The translations under genes and the position numbers were made by a program. From Diorhabda sublineata (Eukaryota > Arthropoda > Insecta > Coleoptera > Chrysomelidae), in contig NC_079484.1 in assembly GCF_026230105.1 (NCBI RefSeq), positions 10,245,805 through 10,309,804 on the forward strand: 64,000 nucleotides of DNA, written 5' to 3'. This document shows, piece by piece, positions 1 to 11,059 of this stretch; the first letter of the stretch is position 1, and each line of letters starts with the position of its first letter. Below the pieces are notes generated by a model. The model was not told the DNA's origin. It saw only the letters and a program-made list of their open reading frames with translations, and searched no databases.

Positions 1-339
1 TCTGTCCAACTTCCGTTGCGTTTCATTATACCTCACACCGGCTAGTCTACCAACTGACAGTTGCTATAACTGACAAAATGCCCACTGAGCGCCTCAGTGA
101 TCATGATTATAATTTCGAATTTTCGCATTAAATATTAGTTCTAAATTATTTTGTTGACGAATGGATGGTTTGAAACAAAAATTTTTCTGTTGAATACACA
201 AAAAATATGAAACTTGTCAATTGGATAAGCACAGTATTAATATACAAAATTGCTTTTAGTATGCATATTTAGTTTAGAGTTGAATTTAATAATACTTCCA
301 CAATTAGTATTAACACGTCAAAATATTTTTAATATATTT
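1..339. other. Gene-free flank
   Basis: AT-rich sequence with stop codons in all frames. I see no element, RNA gene or promoter here. Confidence 0.5.
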
Positions 340-693
340 TTACGATGTTCCAGGCTTAAAAATTATAATACAAGTATAAATGATAATGTGGTAAGTAATA
401 GTTTCTTGTATTTCTATCAAGATACAAAGTAGGGTGCTTTTTTCAAGTGTTTTTTTTCGCTCCCATTCTGAAAATTCGTTGCAAGTACCCAAAAAAATTC
501 CCTGAAAGTTTGGGCCCTCAATGTTACCTCGAGGGGTGTTGAGAGGTAACATAAAAAAACACAGAGATTCTGATTTTTTATTTTTATAGCTCAGTGGAAT
601 ATCATAAGCATCGCTTCGATCATCATGGACTCGAACAGCGAAGTAGTACAAGCCTTTAAACTTGATTTTTCCATGAAATTCACGTTTTTGCAT
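340..693 (-). pseudogene. 117-residue ORF inside an interspersed repeat, unassigned
   Basis: An open frame on the minus strand whose first ~80 residues lie in a repeat that recurs inverted at 1707-1963. The conserved stretch reads NIEGPNFQGIFLGTC here and a broken NIKGPNS-GMSIG in the other copy. The G-x-I-x-GPN-x-x-G spacing is reminiscent of the start of a CUB domain, but no other CUB feature is visible. Both copies have a GTAC(T/G)T sequence right after the GPN-x-x-G block, which could be an old splice donor. This could be an exon captured and copied by a repeat, or a chance frame in a non-coding repeat. Confidence 0.3.
478..668 (-). repeat. Interspersed repeat, distal half, copy 1
   Basis: Read on the minus strand this matches 1707-1963 on the plus strand. 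Shared blocks include AATCAAGTTTA, TCGAAGCG, AAAAATAAAAAATCAG, GAGGGCCCAAACT and GGGTAC. The two copies are inverted relative to each other, about 1.2 kb apart, and differ by an indel in the first half. Confidence 0.6.
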
Positions 694-1424
694 TTACCTC
701 ATGAATGACAAAAGCTACAATAAAATGTGGACAAAAATATTTTTACAAAAAAAAAGTTTTCTACAAAAATCACACTCAATAAATTACTTTTTCAAATAAT
801 GGATCGGTAAAAAAATAAATAGTCAGAAATATGTGGTATTTATTGAACAAAAAAGATTTATAGATCAATCAACAGGTTAGTATTTTTTTAATTAATAAGA
901 TGAAGCTGAAATTGAAGTATGTAAGAAAGAGTACGTGTGTACTCGGGGGACAATCAATAGTTCATAAATAAAGACGGCACTCAAACCAAATTAAGAAATA
1001 AAAAATAATGTTTACTCCCCGTATACAATTCAGTAAACATCTAACAAACCGTCAGTCCACGTAGACGATGAGTCCACTGTTTACCAATGAAAACATCGAA
1101 TCGTAAATATAAATGCATTTCTATTGACCGAAGCTGTCGGAAGGCGTATGTACACAACGTCTTCGAAATATTCCTACTAGAAAGTCTACGATAATCATTG
1201 GCGTGGCTTGGAGAGATTAATTTAATTCAAATATTTCTTTAAATAAATAGAAATATGGCGATCTTCAGACCATGGGCGAATTAAGACAATGAAATTGCCC
1301 AGTTTAATGAAAATAAAGACAGGTACGAATTTAATGTTAGAGACAAACAAAACTAGTTATTTGAAATAAATTTGAATGTTTAAAAAGGAAAATATTCAGT
1401 AACCTTCTTTACAACCCTTCATAA
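694..1424. other. Gene-free stretch
   Basis: No coding or element signature was recognised. A GATGAGTCC stretch near 1066 recalled a hammerhead core but lacks the required CUGANGA. Confidence 0.5.
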
Positions 1425-1963
1425 TTTAATCCAATGATGACTCTAGATCAGACGATTCTGACTACCATTATTATTTATAAAGATACTTTGCAATATTTGT
1501 TTTATTTGCAAATAATTTATTTTCCTTTATGGTTTTTACTTTGAAATTTCTTTTTTCAGAAAAAATAACGAATGGGGTACTAAAAGGGCTCAGGGCACGT
1601 CTGGTACCCTGTTTAAACAAAACTCCCTTACAGGTAGATACATTTTACTCGTCTATTTGAGTTTTATGACTTAATATTTATTTGTAGTAAGTTATCGAGG
1701 TATAATAATCAAGTTTAGAGACTGGTTAGAGTTATGGGCTGGCCGCAATGGTTACTCTCGAAGAGCATTCAATTCTGAAAAAATCCCTTCCAGGTCGAAG
1801 CGTTGCTATGAAATGCCACTTAACTATACTATAGACATTTAAAAATAAAAAATCAGTGTATCTGTGGTCTTTTAAGGGAAAATCTTTTCACCCGTCGTTC
1901 GAGGACTCAATATTAATATTAAGGGCCCAAACTCTTAGGGAATGTCGATTGGGTACGTGAAAC
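1425..1963 (+). repeat. Interspersed repeat, longest copy (about 540 bp)
   Basis: The first part (1425-1706) matches 33769-34570 on the minus strand, with shared blocks such as TAATCCAATGATGACTCTAG, GACGATTCTGACTACCATTA, TTTGCAAATAATTTATTTT and TACTCGTCTA. The second part (1707-1963) matches 478-668 on the minus strand. The two matching parts abut at 1706/1707, so this copy probably holds a family of at least 540 bp of which the other two copies keep opposite halves. It has no intact coding frame, and its class is unknown. Confidence 0.65.
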
Positions 1964-2834
1964 AAAATTTACCGATAGGACAGAAAAAAAAAATAGTAGA
2001 AAAACAACATCCTCATACATACACTTGTCTTGTCATTAAATAATATTTAGAAGCACTTTTTCTATTTTGACAGAGATAGCTCCAAAATAGAGTCTAGCTT
2101 AGAAAAGCAAGAGTTCAAGGTATAGCGATCTTTTTTTCGCTTATAGAGGTTTCTACTTTATATGGGTTCATAAAAATACAGCAAGTACGTAGTAATAGTC
2201 ATTCAATGTATATTGTGTAGGTATGATTCATTAGAATGTGACATAGATGCTTGTCAAAAAAACTTACACTAATATTTACTTAAAGAATTCTGTCAATTTC
2301 TTCTGCATTTCTGGTTTCACATTTGGTATATGTTACTTGAGTTTATAAATTCCATCAAATATTGTCTTCTCAACTACTGTTGGAAATTCAAAAAACTTGT
2401 AAACCATCTCTAGTGCATTTGAAGCATTTCGCTTCTTTAGAATATTGTTCACTCCTTTATTCAATTATCTCCACTTTCATTTCCCTAAGTATACGTGTTC
2501 ACACAATTCTGAACTATATCGTCGTCAGTCTTCTCCGGCGGTTGCCACGTTGTCGTCAATCTGTACAAAGTCTTCAAAGCTTGGCGATAACACATCATGA
2601 GTAGTTTCGTGGCCCATTCACAATTGACTTAAAGAAAATATTTATTTTCGTTTTAGCATTGTTAATATGTGCTGAACGTTTCCTCGCAATTGATTTCTAT
2701 TAACTGTTGTAGGTTCCAAAAATAAGTCGATATATTTGACCATTCGATAAACTATGATATGAAAACCTTCTGACAAAGTTCCTCGAAATTTGAGAAAACA
2801 CCAACAACATTAGTTTCACGAAATTTATCAGTAA

Positions 2835-3355
2835 GTCTCCGCACATGGGTCGACTCATTTGCAATTCGAGTTGTCAACGGTCGCGCGCAATGTTGCCTGT
2901 GTTTTATAGTGGGAGTCCTCACACGGGCCAACTGCCAGTCGTGAACTCAAATCTAGTTGGCAACTTGAATCTCATGAGTTATATTAATTAAAATGAGTGA
3001 TCAATCTCAATCAATCAATAATTCTTTTGCTGAAGAGGTGGAGAAGCATGAAGTACAACTACCACCTTCCTGGTTATTCAACAAAAAGATTACTGATAGT
3101 AATCTATCATTCCTTCCTCAGACTCACTACTGCTAGAATGCATTTTCAAAAACTAGCACCACATAAAGTAAAATTATAAAAATATAATTTCACTCGTCCG
3201 AGCTCTATTGCCAACTGAAACCGACTATCAGCCGAGAATTGCGGACTTCAGTTGTAAACAGGTTGCACAACTCCGATTGCACGATTCCGATTGCGCATTG
3301 CGCAGTCAAGTTGAAAACTCAAATTGCAAATGAGTCGATCCGTGTGCGGAGGGCC
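2835..3355. mobile_element. MITE of PIF/Harbinger type with TAA target duplication
   Basis: The left end (2835-2878) and the right end read in reverse (3353-3310) share CTCCGCACA, CGACTCATTTGCAATT and GAGTT-TCAAC, giving terminal inverted repeats of about 44 bp. The element is flanked by TAA at 2832-2834 and 3356-3358, the 3-bp target duplication typical of PIF/Harbinger transposons. It is 521 bp long and carries only a 47-codon frame, so it is non-autonomous. Confidence 0.75.
2993..3136 (+). pseudogene. 47-residue ORF inside the 2.8-3.4 kb MITE
   Basis: It starts at ATG (MSDQSQSINNSFAEEVEKHE) and runs to a TAG. It is hydrophilic and protein-like in composition and lies centrally in the MITE. 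It could be a remnant of a Harbinger accessory or transposase gene captured when the MITE formed, but I recognise no motif and it may be chance. Confidence 0.25.
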
Positions 3356-3359
3356 TAAT

Positions 3360-5610
3360 AGATAGCAGACGTTTAATACGCTAGACTGTCGGTTATAGAG
3401 GTACAGGCAAGACGAAGTCTCAGTTATGAAGGTTCACAAATGAAAAACCTCTTACAGAGGTTCATGTTTCTCACATATGGGGTTAAAATGATGGAATTAT
3501 ACAATTACTATCACTTATTGAGTTTTCTCGCTTATCCAGTTCTCACTCACTTAGGTTCGACTGTATATCCTTGGCAAGTTTCTTTCTGTGCTGAAAATTT
3601 TGTTTGTTGTTCGGGAAATAAAAAACGTAATTTGGTGCTAATCCAAGGTAGGTGACTCTTCAACTCAGTCTATTAGAAGAAAGACTCACCTTCGAAGTAT
3701 TTCGAATTGCTTCAGTGACTTCTAACAAACAGATGCAAACTCAACTATTGCTGACAAAAAACAAGCGACCATTTGCATTGATAAGATTTTCGAAATGATT
3801 CATGCATATCCAGGATTCGTAGCCTTTAAAAATGTTATATTCAGCCTTTGATGCAACTTTAACAAGTGATTCCAGCATCTCAATATACCATTCGACGGGG
3901 ACGGCAACAAATTTAAACGTCATATTTGATTCATCGTACGTAATTCAACCGTCAAAAATCACTAACACTTTTCCTACTCCAACTTTATTAAAGTACGATA
4001 GATGTCGACTGCGTATACGTGCATTGAGTTGCCACGTGTGTAGAATTGAAATACAAGTTTAACTGTTGTCGTTTAGTTACAACAGCAGAAGCAAGTCAGA
4101 GCTGCTATCAGACTTAACACGAAGCCTGCGTTTCAAAACAAATGCCTTGATCAACTTTCAAAGAATGTTTCGTTATTGGCTGCACAAGGCTTATCACAAT
4201 CAACAGATTGCGCTTTGAGACACGGGAACATCCTTTCTCTTTCGTTTCTTGTGAATCTTATCTCTTTTGACTCTTTTTGGATGAAGCTTTGAGAGGTCGT
4301 CTGTTTGCATCAGATGCGATGATGGGAAATGACAAACCTAATACTTTTACGATAACATACGGAAGCTTGAGGCTCGCTAGACGAATTGCATCTCTAAAGT
4401 TGAAGACTATATCATATCATTAATTTTTTACCTGCTTGTAATACAAAAAGTAAATAATTCTTTGTAACGAAACAAGTAAATACTATTGATTAACTGAATT
4501 ACCCTCTATATAGTTTATGTAAAACTAATTATAATTATTATTGTCACCTTTCCACAGTTGATTTTTTTTCTTTGTCTGTGAGAACTTATAATTGAATAGG
4601 AACATTATTGATGGTAACCTGCTTTTTCAGTATGTGAAATATTTTTGATTGTATATTTTTCCAGACTTTCTTTTAATATCTGTTATATTTTGCAATAAAT
4701 ATTTGGAATAATGCTTCGTTACATTCCAATTACATAAATAGAATGAGAAATTATTTTATTTATTTAGCTCAGAAAATAGTTGGGTGTCTCGGTTGAATAA
4801 AGCCTTATGTTAATCATTTGAGAAAAGACAATCGATTTATTTGGAACAATTTCCATGAAATAATATTTATAGCGAAAAATGTTTAGAGCTAGACTAGAGG
4901 CAGTAACAATATTTTTAATGAAAAATAATATAGCCGCTCGATATCAGTTTCATCATTTGCCACCAGTGAAATTCCTTCCTTATTCCTTTATTAATATTCA
5001 ATTAGTAGATTTTCTCGGTAATTGTGCTCCAGGTTTCTCGTTAATAATAAGATTTTATAATAGTCTTATAACGAACCATTAAGGAATTTTTATTCTGAAA
5101 ATGACATGAAAATATAATACTTTCAGCCTCAAGACTATTTCACTCAATTTCGTTATACAAAAAACAGGATCCACAATTCACGGCTTATAACTGGAAAATT
5201 AAAACATATAAAATAAGTATAATGCGTACTTTATTTAATGGGAAAAATCCTTAAAATCAAGTTTACAGGGTGATGTTAGTAAGATCTATAACTACATATT
5301 TTCGAATAAGCTAAAAAATAATTGAACTTTGCCTTATTTCTTCATCCACATTTGTCAACAGTTTCATTGGCCCTTTGTCCTCTGGACGAATGATCGCGAT
5401 ATTTTGGAAAACATAAAAAAGTTTGGCTATTAAAATCTCCATATTCAACTTTAGATTGCTTTCTTTAGAGATATTTAAAATACCAGTTTCATCAGAATGA
5501 TGCGGCTAATATTGAAAATACAAAAAATAGAATAAGAATAATCCAAATAGAAGGTGGAAGACATTTAAATCCATTTGTTACGTTACGTTACGTCGATAGC
5601 TCTAAAAATC
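3360..5610. other. Gene-free stretch
   Basis: Only short frames are present. One of 60 residues on the minus strand (3741-3923, containing VPVEWYIEMLESLVKVASKA) has protein-like composition but no motif I can name. A TTACG triple repeat sits near 5579-5594. Confidence 0.4.
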
Positions 5611-5613
5611 TTC

Positions 5614-5877
5614 ATTCCAACCCATCAAAAACCGTCCTTGGTACGGTAACGATTCTGCGCAATAGATATTACGTGTTCCAACCGGAAACAGCTACCGTCA
5701 AACGAACGATTTTGTTTTGTATGCCAACCGGTTTAGGTATCGTTTGTGAACCGTATCCGGGATGGGTTCTCCGATTCGGTTGATACCAAGTAGTTTCAAG
5801 AACTGTGCATAAACGGAGATTGCGCAGAAAATATTTAAACACTTCCAATAACCGTTTGAAATTAACAGGTTGGAACA
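5614..5877. mobile_element. Candidate small inverted-repeat element
   Basis: The left end starts ATTCCAACCC and the right end read in reverse starts TGTTCCAACC. Further in, both contain AAACGGT/AACCGT-like and TCTGCGCAAT blocks in inverted order, so the two halves are loosely complementary over about 60 bp. A second GTGTTCCAACCGG lies just inside the left arm at 5672. GC content is higher than the surroundings. I could not fix a target duplication, so class is open. Confidence 0.45.
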
Positions 5878-6139
5878 AACCTAAAAGATATTTGTTTTTT
5901 TAATATAAAACACTCATTTGGTATTTTAAAACTGTTGCAATTTTATTCAAACATATTATATGTTAAACTCAGGTATTCTCATCAATGTTTATGTATTCTC
6001 TTTATGTTCTGGCTGAACCTTAGTATCAACATTATGCTGTGTAGTGTAGCAGCCGGTTTGCTTCGAAATTCACATGTAGGACATTGGAAGACTTTATCTC
6101 ACCCCAATAATTATAGATTATAAGTTACAAATGGCTCTA

Positions 6140-6179
6140 ATATATTTATATATATATATATATATAAATAAATATATAT

Positions 6180-6237
<58 letters not shown>
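6140..6237. repeat. (TA)n microsatellite
   Basis: Nearly pure TA dinucleotide tract of about 98 bp with a few A/T slips. Confidence 0.9.
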
Positions 6238-6239
<2 letters not shown>

Positions 6240-6683
6240 CTAATTTGTGAATAAAGGAATAAAGAGCTAATATATTTTCATATTTCTTGTTCCAAGTTTG
6301 GATGATTTTTAACGTGAGATTTCCAAAGGGTATTATTGCTATGTATTTTGGTTTGTTTTAAAAAGTATTATAAATTTAACTGGTATATGTTGACATACAT
6401 TATTGGTGAAGTTAACATGGATTTTTTCTGTACAATTAACTGTTTACAGTTGTTTATAGTTATCCACTTGCTTCTTTATTATGCTAATATAACTGTATTT
6501 TCAGCAAAACTAGAGAATGCTCATTGGTTTCAGTTCTTAATATACCTCTCCTGTTTTTATCCTAAAATATTTTTTAGAGATTATGATGATGATATAAAAT
6601 TTCAATACTGTTTTGGTTTAATTTCTATGGTTTAACTCCAAGTGCCATCTAATATCAAATGCTTGTGCTACATTAGAAATATT

Positions 6684-6941
6684 CTAAAGCACACCATTTT
6701 TCCCCAGATATTTTTCTAAAAGCCATATTTTCCTAAAATATCTGTTGTGGACTTGACTTATTGTAAAATGTTCATTTCTGAGTCCAAATGGATGGTTAAG
6801 GGTCAATTTCTCAGCTTCTTTGATGTGTTCCACTGTTTTTAGTAAGAATTTTGTGAAAAATTTTGATACTACATGTAATACTGATATCGGTATGTATGAC
6901 GTAATTTCATGAGGTTTTTCTGGCCTAGGAACATATCTCAA
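6684..6941 (-). pseudogene. Jockey-clade reverse transcriptase fragment
   Basis: The minus-strand product contains the N-terminal fingers of a Jockey-type RT: R(P)EKPHEITSYIPISVLHV corresponds to the family pattern PGK..ihEvtSYRPISLLPVLSK, followed by FTKFLLKTV and NHPFGLRNEHFTISQVH, matching the family's HQFGFR..HSTI.QVHR. The catalytic AFD and YADD segments are absent, so it is a short fragment of a once complete non-LTR retrotransposon. A (TAA)n tract lies immediately on its 5' side. Confidence 0.85.
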
Positions 6942-6948
6942 ACTATAA

Positions 6949-6951
6949 TTA

Positions 6952-6994
<43 letters not shown>
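6949..6994. repeat. (TAA)n microsatellite
   Basis: About 45 bp of TAA units directly next to the Jockey RT fragment. Confidence 0.9.
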
Positions 6995-6995
<1 letters not shown>

Positions 6996-7479
6996 TAATT
7001 TCTCATTCTATTTATGAAATTGGCATTGATTAGGTACGTAAATTTGACCATAGCTTTTAGGTGAACAGAGCTCTTTTTATGTTTATACTTTCCTTCATTC
7101 CCATAGAAACTTCTTTAGGTGATACAATTGGCTTAAATGCGAATTGCTGCATTTTGCGTGTTGTTAATAGCCAAAATTTTTGAGTAAATTTCCAACGATA
7201 ATAATTCCTTAGGTAATTGTCCATTGATTCTTCTTTTATTTGTTGGCTTTATAGTGTTAGGTAGCACGTTATTTAATTTTCAAGAAAAACCTCATTTCCC
7301 AATAAATACAGAATGGAAAAAGAAAAATGACGAGCCTTTATATTCACAATCCTTTCAGTAACTCCACACAAGGACATAGAACTAATAGAGATAAGAAAAA
7401 AGTTTGACAAGCAATGTATAAACGAATAAAGTATAAAAACGAAATAAGGTAAGAAAATGTAATGTAATGTAAAGACAAT

Positions 7480-7555
7480 GTAATTGTGAGTGATAGTGTA
7501 GTGGCAGTATGTTTAGTATAAATATCACCAACGGTTCCAAAAATTCCAGCTTAGA
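7480..7555 (+). repeat. Interspersed repeat end with a 30-bp block shared with 59137-59166
   Basis: The last 30 bases, from CACCAACGGTTCC to CCAGCTTAGA, are identical to 59137-59166. The preceding GTGTAGTGGCAGTATGTTTAGTA resembles tails at 48740-48778 (same strand) and at 59100-59136 (reverse strand). Confidence 0.6.
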
Positions 7556-7589
7556 GATAACTATAAAGACAATAACAGAAGCTTTTCAG

Positions 7590-8000
7590 ACATAATTAAA
7601 GCAAAGGAAAAAAGAGAAAGAAAGGAAATAATAAGAATAAGAGATGAAAGTAACAAAAGAAAATAAAGACAATTAGAGAAAATTAAGAACAATTCGAGGA
7701 TAAAGGAGAATTATACGACGATAAAAGGACGGGAGAGAAAATCACTGAAGGAGAAGTGGATGAAGCGGTAGGGAAAATCAAAATAGGAAAAGCGTGTGTA
7801 GGAGACAACATAGAAGCGGAAATGATAAAATATTTAGGAAAAGTAGGAGAGGGATGGATAAGGATTCGATTTATCACGGAACACAAATAAAATACCAAAA
7901 GACTGTGGAGAAAATCAATTGAAACCACTACATAAGACAGGAGATGACTTAATGTGCAAAAACTACAAAGCAATATGCTTATCGTCAGTACACATATATG
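7590..8000 (+). pseudogene. RTE-like non-LTR reverse transcriptase, N-terminal part
   Basis: Frame 7705-7890 reads GELYDD then ITEGEVDEAVGKIKIGKA, the family's 'iteeEv..ai.klKngKA.G.D.i.aEmiKy' block. After a frame break come KIPKDCGENQLKPLHKTGDD and CKNYKAICLSSV, matching the 'kIP.dW..n.i.PlhKKGD...C.NYR.ICLSSV' block. The stretch before 7705 is lysine- and glutamate-rich, as in the linker between endonuclease and RT in this group. Palm motifs are missing and frameshifts are present. Two other windows (42.5 and 61.1 kb) hold later parts of similar elements. Confidence 0.85.
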
Positions 8001-8170
8001 AGAATCATCGAGACACAGACACATTGATGAGGAAATGGAGGAAGACCAAAGTACATATATTAAGATATGCCACACTCAAAAGCACCCTTCCTAGAAACCA
8101 CCACAACCCGAGCCCTGCAGAGAAAAAGCTTTCCAATATCAAGGTGATTCAAGAACTAAAGCAAATCCCC

Positions 8171-8190
8171 CTCTCTCTCTCTCTCTTATC
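8171..8190. repeat. (CT)n microsatellite
   Basis: A short run of CT dinucleotides. Confidence 0.8.
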
Positions 8191-8199
8191 GTAAGATGT

Positions 8200-8985
8200 G
8201 GTATTTACATAAGAGGTGTTATTCGGCAGGACATCCTCGAATAATATTTGAAATTATAATTTAAAGAAATATTATACGTAATCATGTGAATAGACACATT
8301 CTATGATATATTAAATATAAGTGATTTGACAAACCTACATTGTTCCAAAATTATATCACAAATTATCAATTTGTACATTTAAAAAATATTCTTTAATACC
8401 TTTTGTCTGTTTTGAGTGTATTTATCTATTTGGATATTAAAAATGAGGGATATTGACCTTCAGAGCAGTACACTATGATCTATTCATGGTAATTTACCTA
8501 GTTGAATAACTTGTTGGTGCAGCGTCTGTCTACGACGATTTACAACTGGTATTCATAATAGTCTAGACGAAGAGAAATCAATAGAAGTTTTCAGGGTTGG
8601 TGCACTCTAAACGACTAGGAATTTTCCGACTCTAGATAATTTTTCAATGTATTAGGGATTGAGGTAATAAAATACCAAAGTGTTCTCTTTTCAATATATA
8701 TTCCTTGTTGCCGAATATTTATAAGCCACTGAAATTATAGTCATAAATATAATATAAAAATATGAACATTGCATGCGTTTAAAAATCAACAATTACTTAC
8801 ATCAATTAACTGAAACTTGTGGTAAACATTTTATGATAACACAAATATATATTAAATAAATTGATACGTTGGTTATAACTTCACAAAACAATCAAAACTT
8901 ATACAGAGGTCGGTAAATGTTATGCAACGCTCTCTAAAAATCGGCACAAGTCCGGCAACATAAGTGTCGAAAGAGATTAATACCA
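8200..8985. other. Gene-free stretch
   Basis: Low-complexity AT-rich sequence. Nothing was recognised. Confidence 0.5.
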
Positions 8986-8989
8986 AGCA

Positions 8990-9715
8990 TTTTCATTGTT
9001 CGTGCCTCAGATGTTGTGCCTTTGTCATTATAACACGTACTCGTCGAGTAGATACGGTTTCAGAATTATAACCGATAAACATTCACACTTCGTAACGAAC
9101 GAACGACAGATTACGTTCAATATTGTGGAAGATGTACCAGAAATTTTTAAAAATGGGCTCTGTTGCCGACGCGCCGCTTTTTAGACGACCGGTATCGGTA
9201 ACGTCTCAAGGAAAATATGGAAACAGTTGCCATGGCGTGATTAAGCAGCCGAACCAATCGGCAGTGCGTCTATTGGGAGAACTTCAAATATCCAATATTT
9301 CAAATTGGAATTTTGCGAATGGTACTTCGGATGCAGTTTCAGCTTTCCATTTTGTGGTCTAATAAAGAAACCCTCAAACTGAACGGGTCAATCGGCATAA
9401 CTAAGTGTACTGGAACGTGCAGAATGTGGGTCCGTACTTTTTTGAGGATCATGTGACGGGCCAAAGTTATCTGGAAATGTATTGGTATGGGTAAATAGAC
9501 AACGATCCATCACTCGTGAACATCAGTCATTTTATAACGGACCGCGTTTTTGAGTAAGAGTAACACGTACCCTTCCCGACCTCGAACTGCAATCGAAAAA
9601 GAATTTGAAATTCTTCGCGGACAGATTGACATACCTCGCTGGACCTGCCTCTCCGTTGAGAAACGTTGTCGTAAATGCATTGATCAAGATGGGCACATTT
9701 CTAAATCCCTTTTGT
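8990..9715 (+). pseudogene. Degraded DDE transposase of the DUF4817 group
   Basis: Pieces in order on the plus strand are: KFLKMGSVADAPLFRRPVSV (family 'kF..tGSv.DaPRsGRPvSV', a helix-turn-helix N-terminus); IKQPNQSAVRLLGELQISN (family 'ieqPnqSvrraS.ELqIS'); NRHN-VYW; GPYFFEDHVTGQSYLEM (family 'GPYFFe..VtGqsYLeML' of the DDE core); and ERAEK-like C-terminal CRKCIDQDGHI. The segment carrying most of the catalytic acid residues between the N-terminus and VYW is deleted, and several frameshifts and stops are present. A second, separate relic of this group lies at 17.3-18.0 kb on the other strand. Confidence 0.8.
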
Positions 9716-9719
9716 AATT

Positions 9720-11055
9720 TCTTTTAATAAATTCTTTTCGATATTGTATTATCCCGATAATTTTTTTTCAAATAAAACAATTGTATGATTCTTTCAAACA
9801 TAGTTTTTCATCCTCAATTGGTTGGTACTTTCTCTTCTGGTATTGCCTATCTAGTTCTAATGTTGACGATTAGCATGGTTGTTATAAATTTATTGACTGC
9901 TGCCTAGAATAATTCTGTGATAGTTGTTGTTTTCTATGACATTATATTTTGCGTTTAAGCCATTAGCTGCCACAATACTCTAATTTCCTTTATTATTATT
10001 ATTATTGTTCTCTCAGATTTCGTTGATGAGACCTCGGAATAAAACAATGTCCAAATTTTAGACGAAAATCAAACTTTGGACATTGTCTTATTTATGCAAT
10101 ATGCATATCTCAGTTGAAAACAATATCATTTGTCTGATGCATGTGCATCCGGACAAAAGTTGGCAAGATTTTCGAAGATAATAATATTCAGGTCAAAAAT
10201 ATGTGGCAATTCATTTTTGTTCGTCCACCATACAATGCTTTTTAAATTTGTGAAAGATTCAATAGGATCTAAAACCGTTAAATACTTTGCTTTAGATATT
10301 ATGCTTTCAATTACATAAGTACACATTTCGATACGTTGTTTTTCTAACAATAGAATTTTCGTTCAATAAATTGAAAGAGAATACTTTACACAAATCAATG
10401 AACCATACTTCGTATAGATCTAACATATTTATCAAGGAAATCAAAAATTGCTTAGTATTAAATTCAACTTATGTTTCTATTTTTTGAAAAAACATACATT
10501 CCAACGAGAGCATGATAAATCAATAAAATAGGGTGTTTTGAGTTCATAGACTTGGTTTTAATAAAAAGTCAGGATAGCTTACCAACATTAGGTCTTGCTA
10601 TAGCCTGGAAGTGCAGATTTTCATCATCTGTTTGTTAATTAATCCGTCGATATGTGAAGTATTTGGAATTTTTTTTTCATTTTCTAAGAAATGTGTTGAA
10701 CGAAAACCATGACAAGTGTTAAACCTTTTTGGTTGATGAGTAACAATTTTATACAGGACTTTCACGCAACTCTGTATAATGAAAACACCAATTCTAGACT
10801 TATAGACGCAAGAGAGGTGAACTTATCTTTTAAATGTTGGGATGTTACAGCTCTCAGAACTAGTATATCTGTTCCTTGCCGCTAGCAGTTACAAAGCCAC
10901 AAATTCAAGAAAATTCAGAACAGTAGAATTCAACAATTTGATTTTAGGACGTAGTAGAGAAATTGGAAAATTAATTTTCAATCGTACTCATCTCAAAAAA
11001 CCTTGTTTACATCTGTTTTCACAAAGACATAAAGGTGGTATTATTGCATAACATA
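9720..11055. other. Gene-free stretch
   Basis: An (ATT)n tract lies near 9986-10008 and a hairpin at 10038-10092 (separate entry). No gene was recognised. A 74-residue minus frame at 10126-10350 only vaguely recalls a hAT C-terminus. Confidence 0.4.
10038..10092. repeat. Inverted repeat, 18-bp arms
   Basis: AATAAAACAATGTCCAAA at 10038-10055 pairs with TTTGGACATTGTCTTATT at 10075-10092 with one mismatch, around a 19-base loop. It would fold into a stable stem in RNA or single-stranded DNA. Confidence 0.85.
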
Positions 11056-11059
11056 ACTC

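Noticed and set aside
1055..1105. Hammerhead-like GATGAGTCC ... GAAAAC
   Set aside because: The invariant CUGANGA core is absent (CGATGAG) and no closing stems could be drawn.
10126..10350. 74-residue minus ORF recalling a hAT C-terminus (VWWTNKNELPHI)
   Set aside because: Only a few residues fit and no flanking hAT blocks were found.
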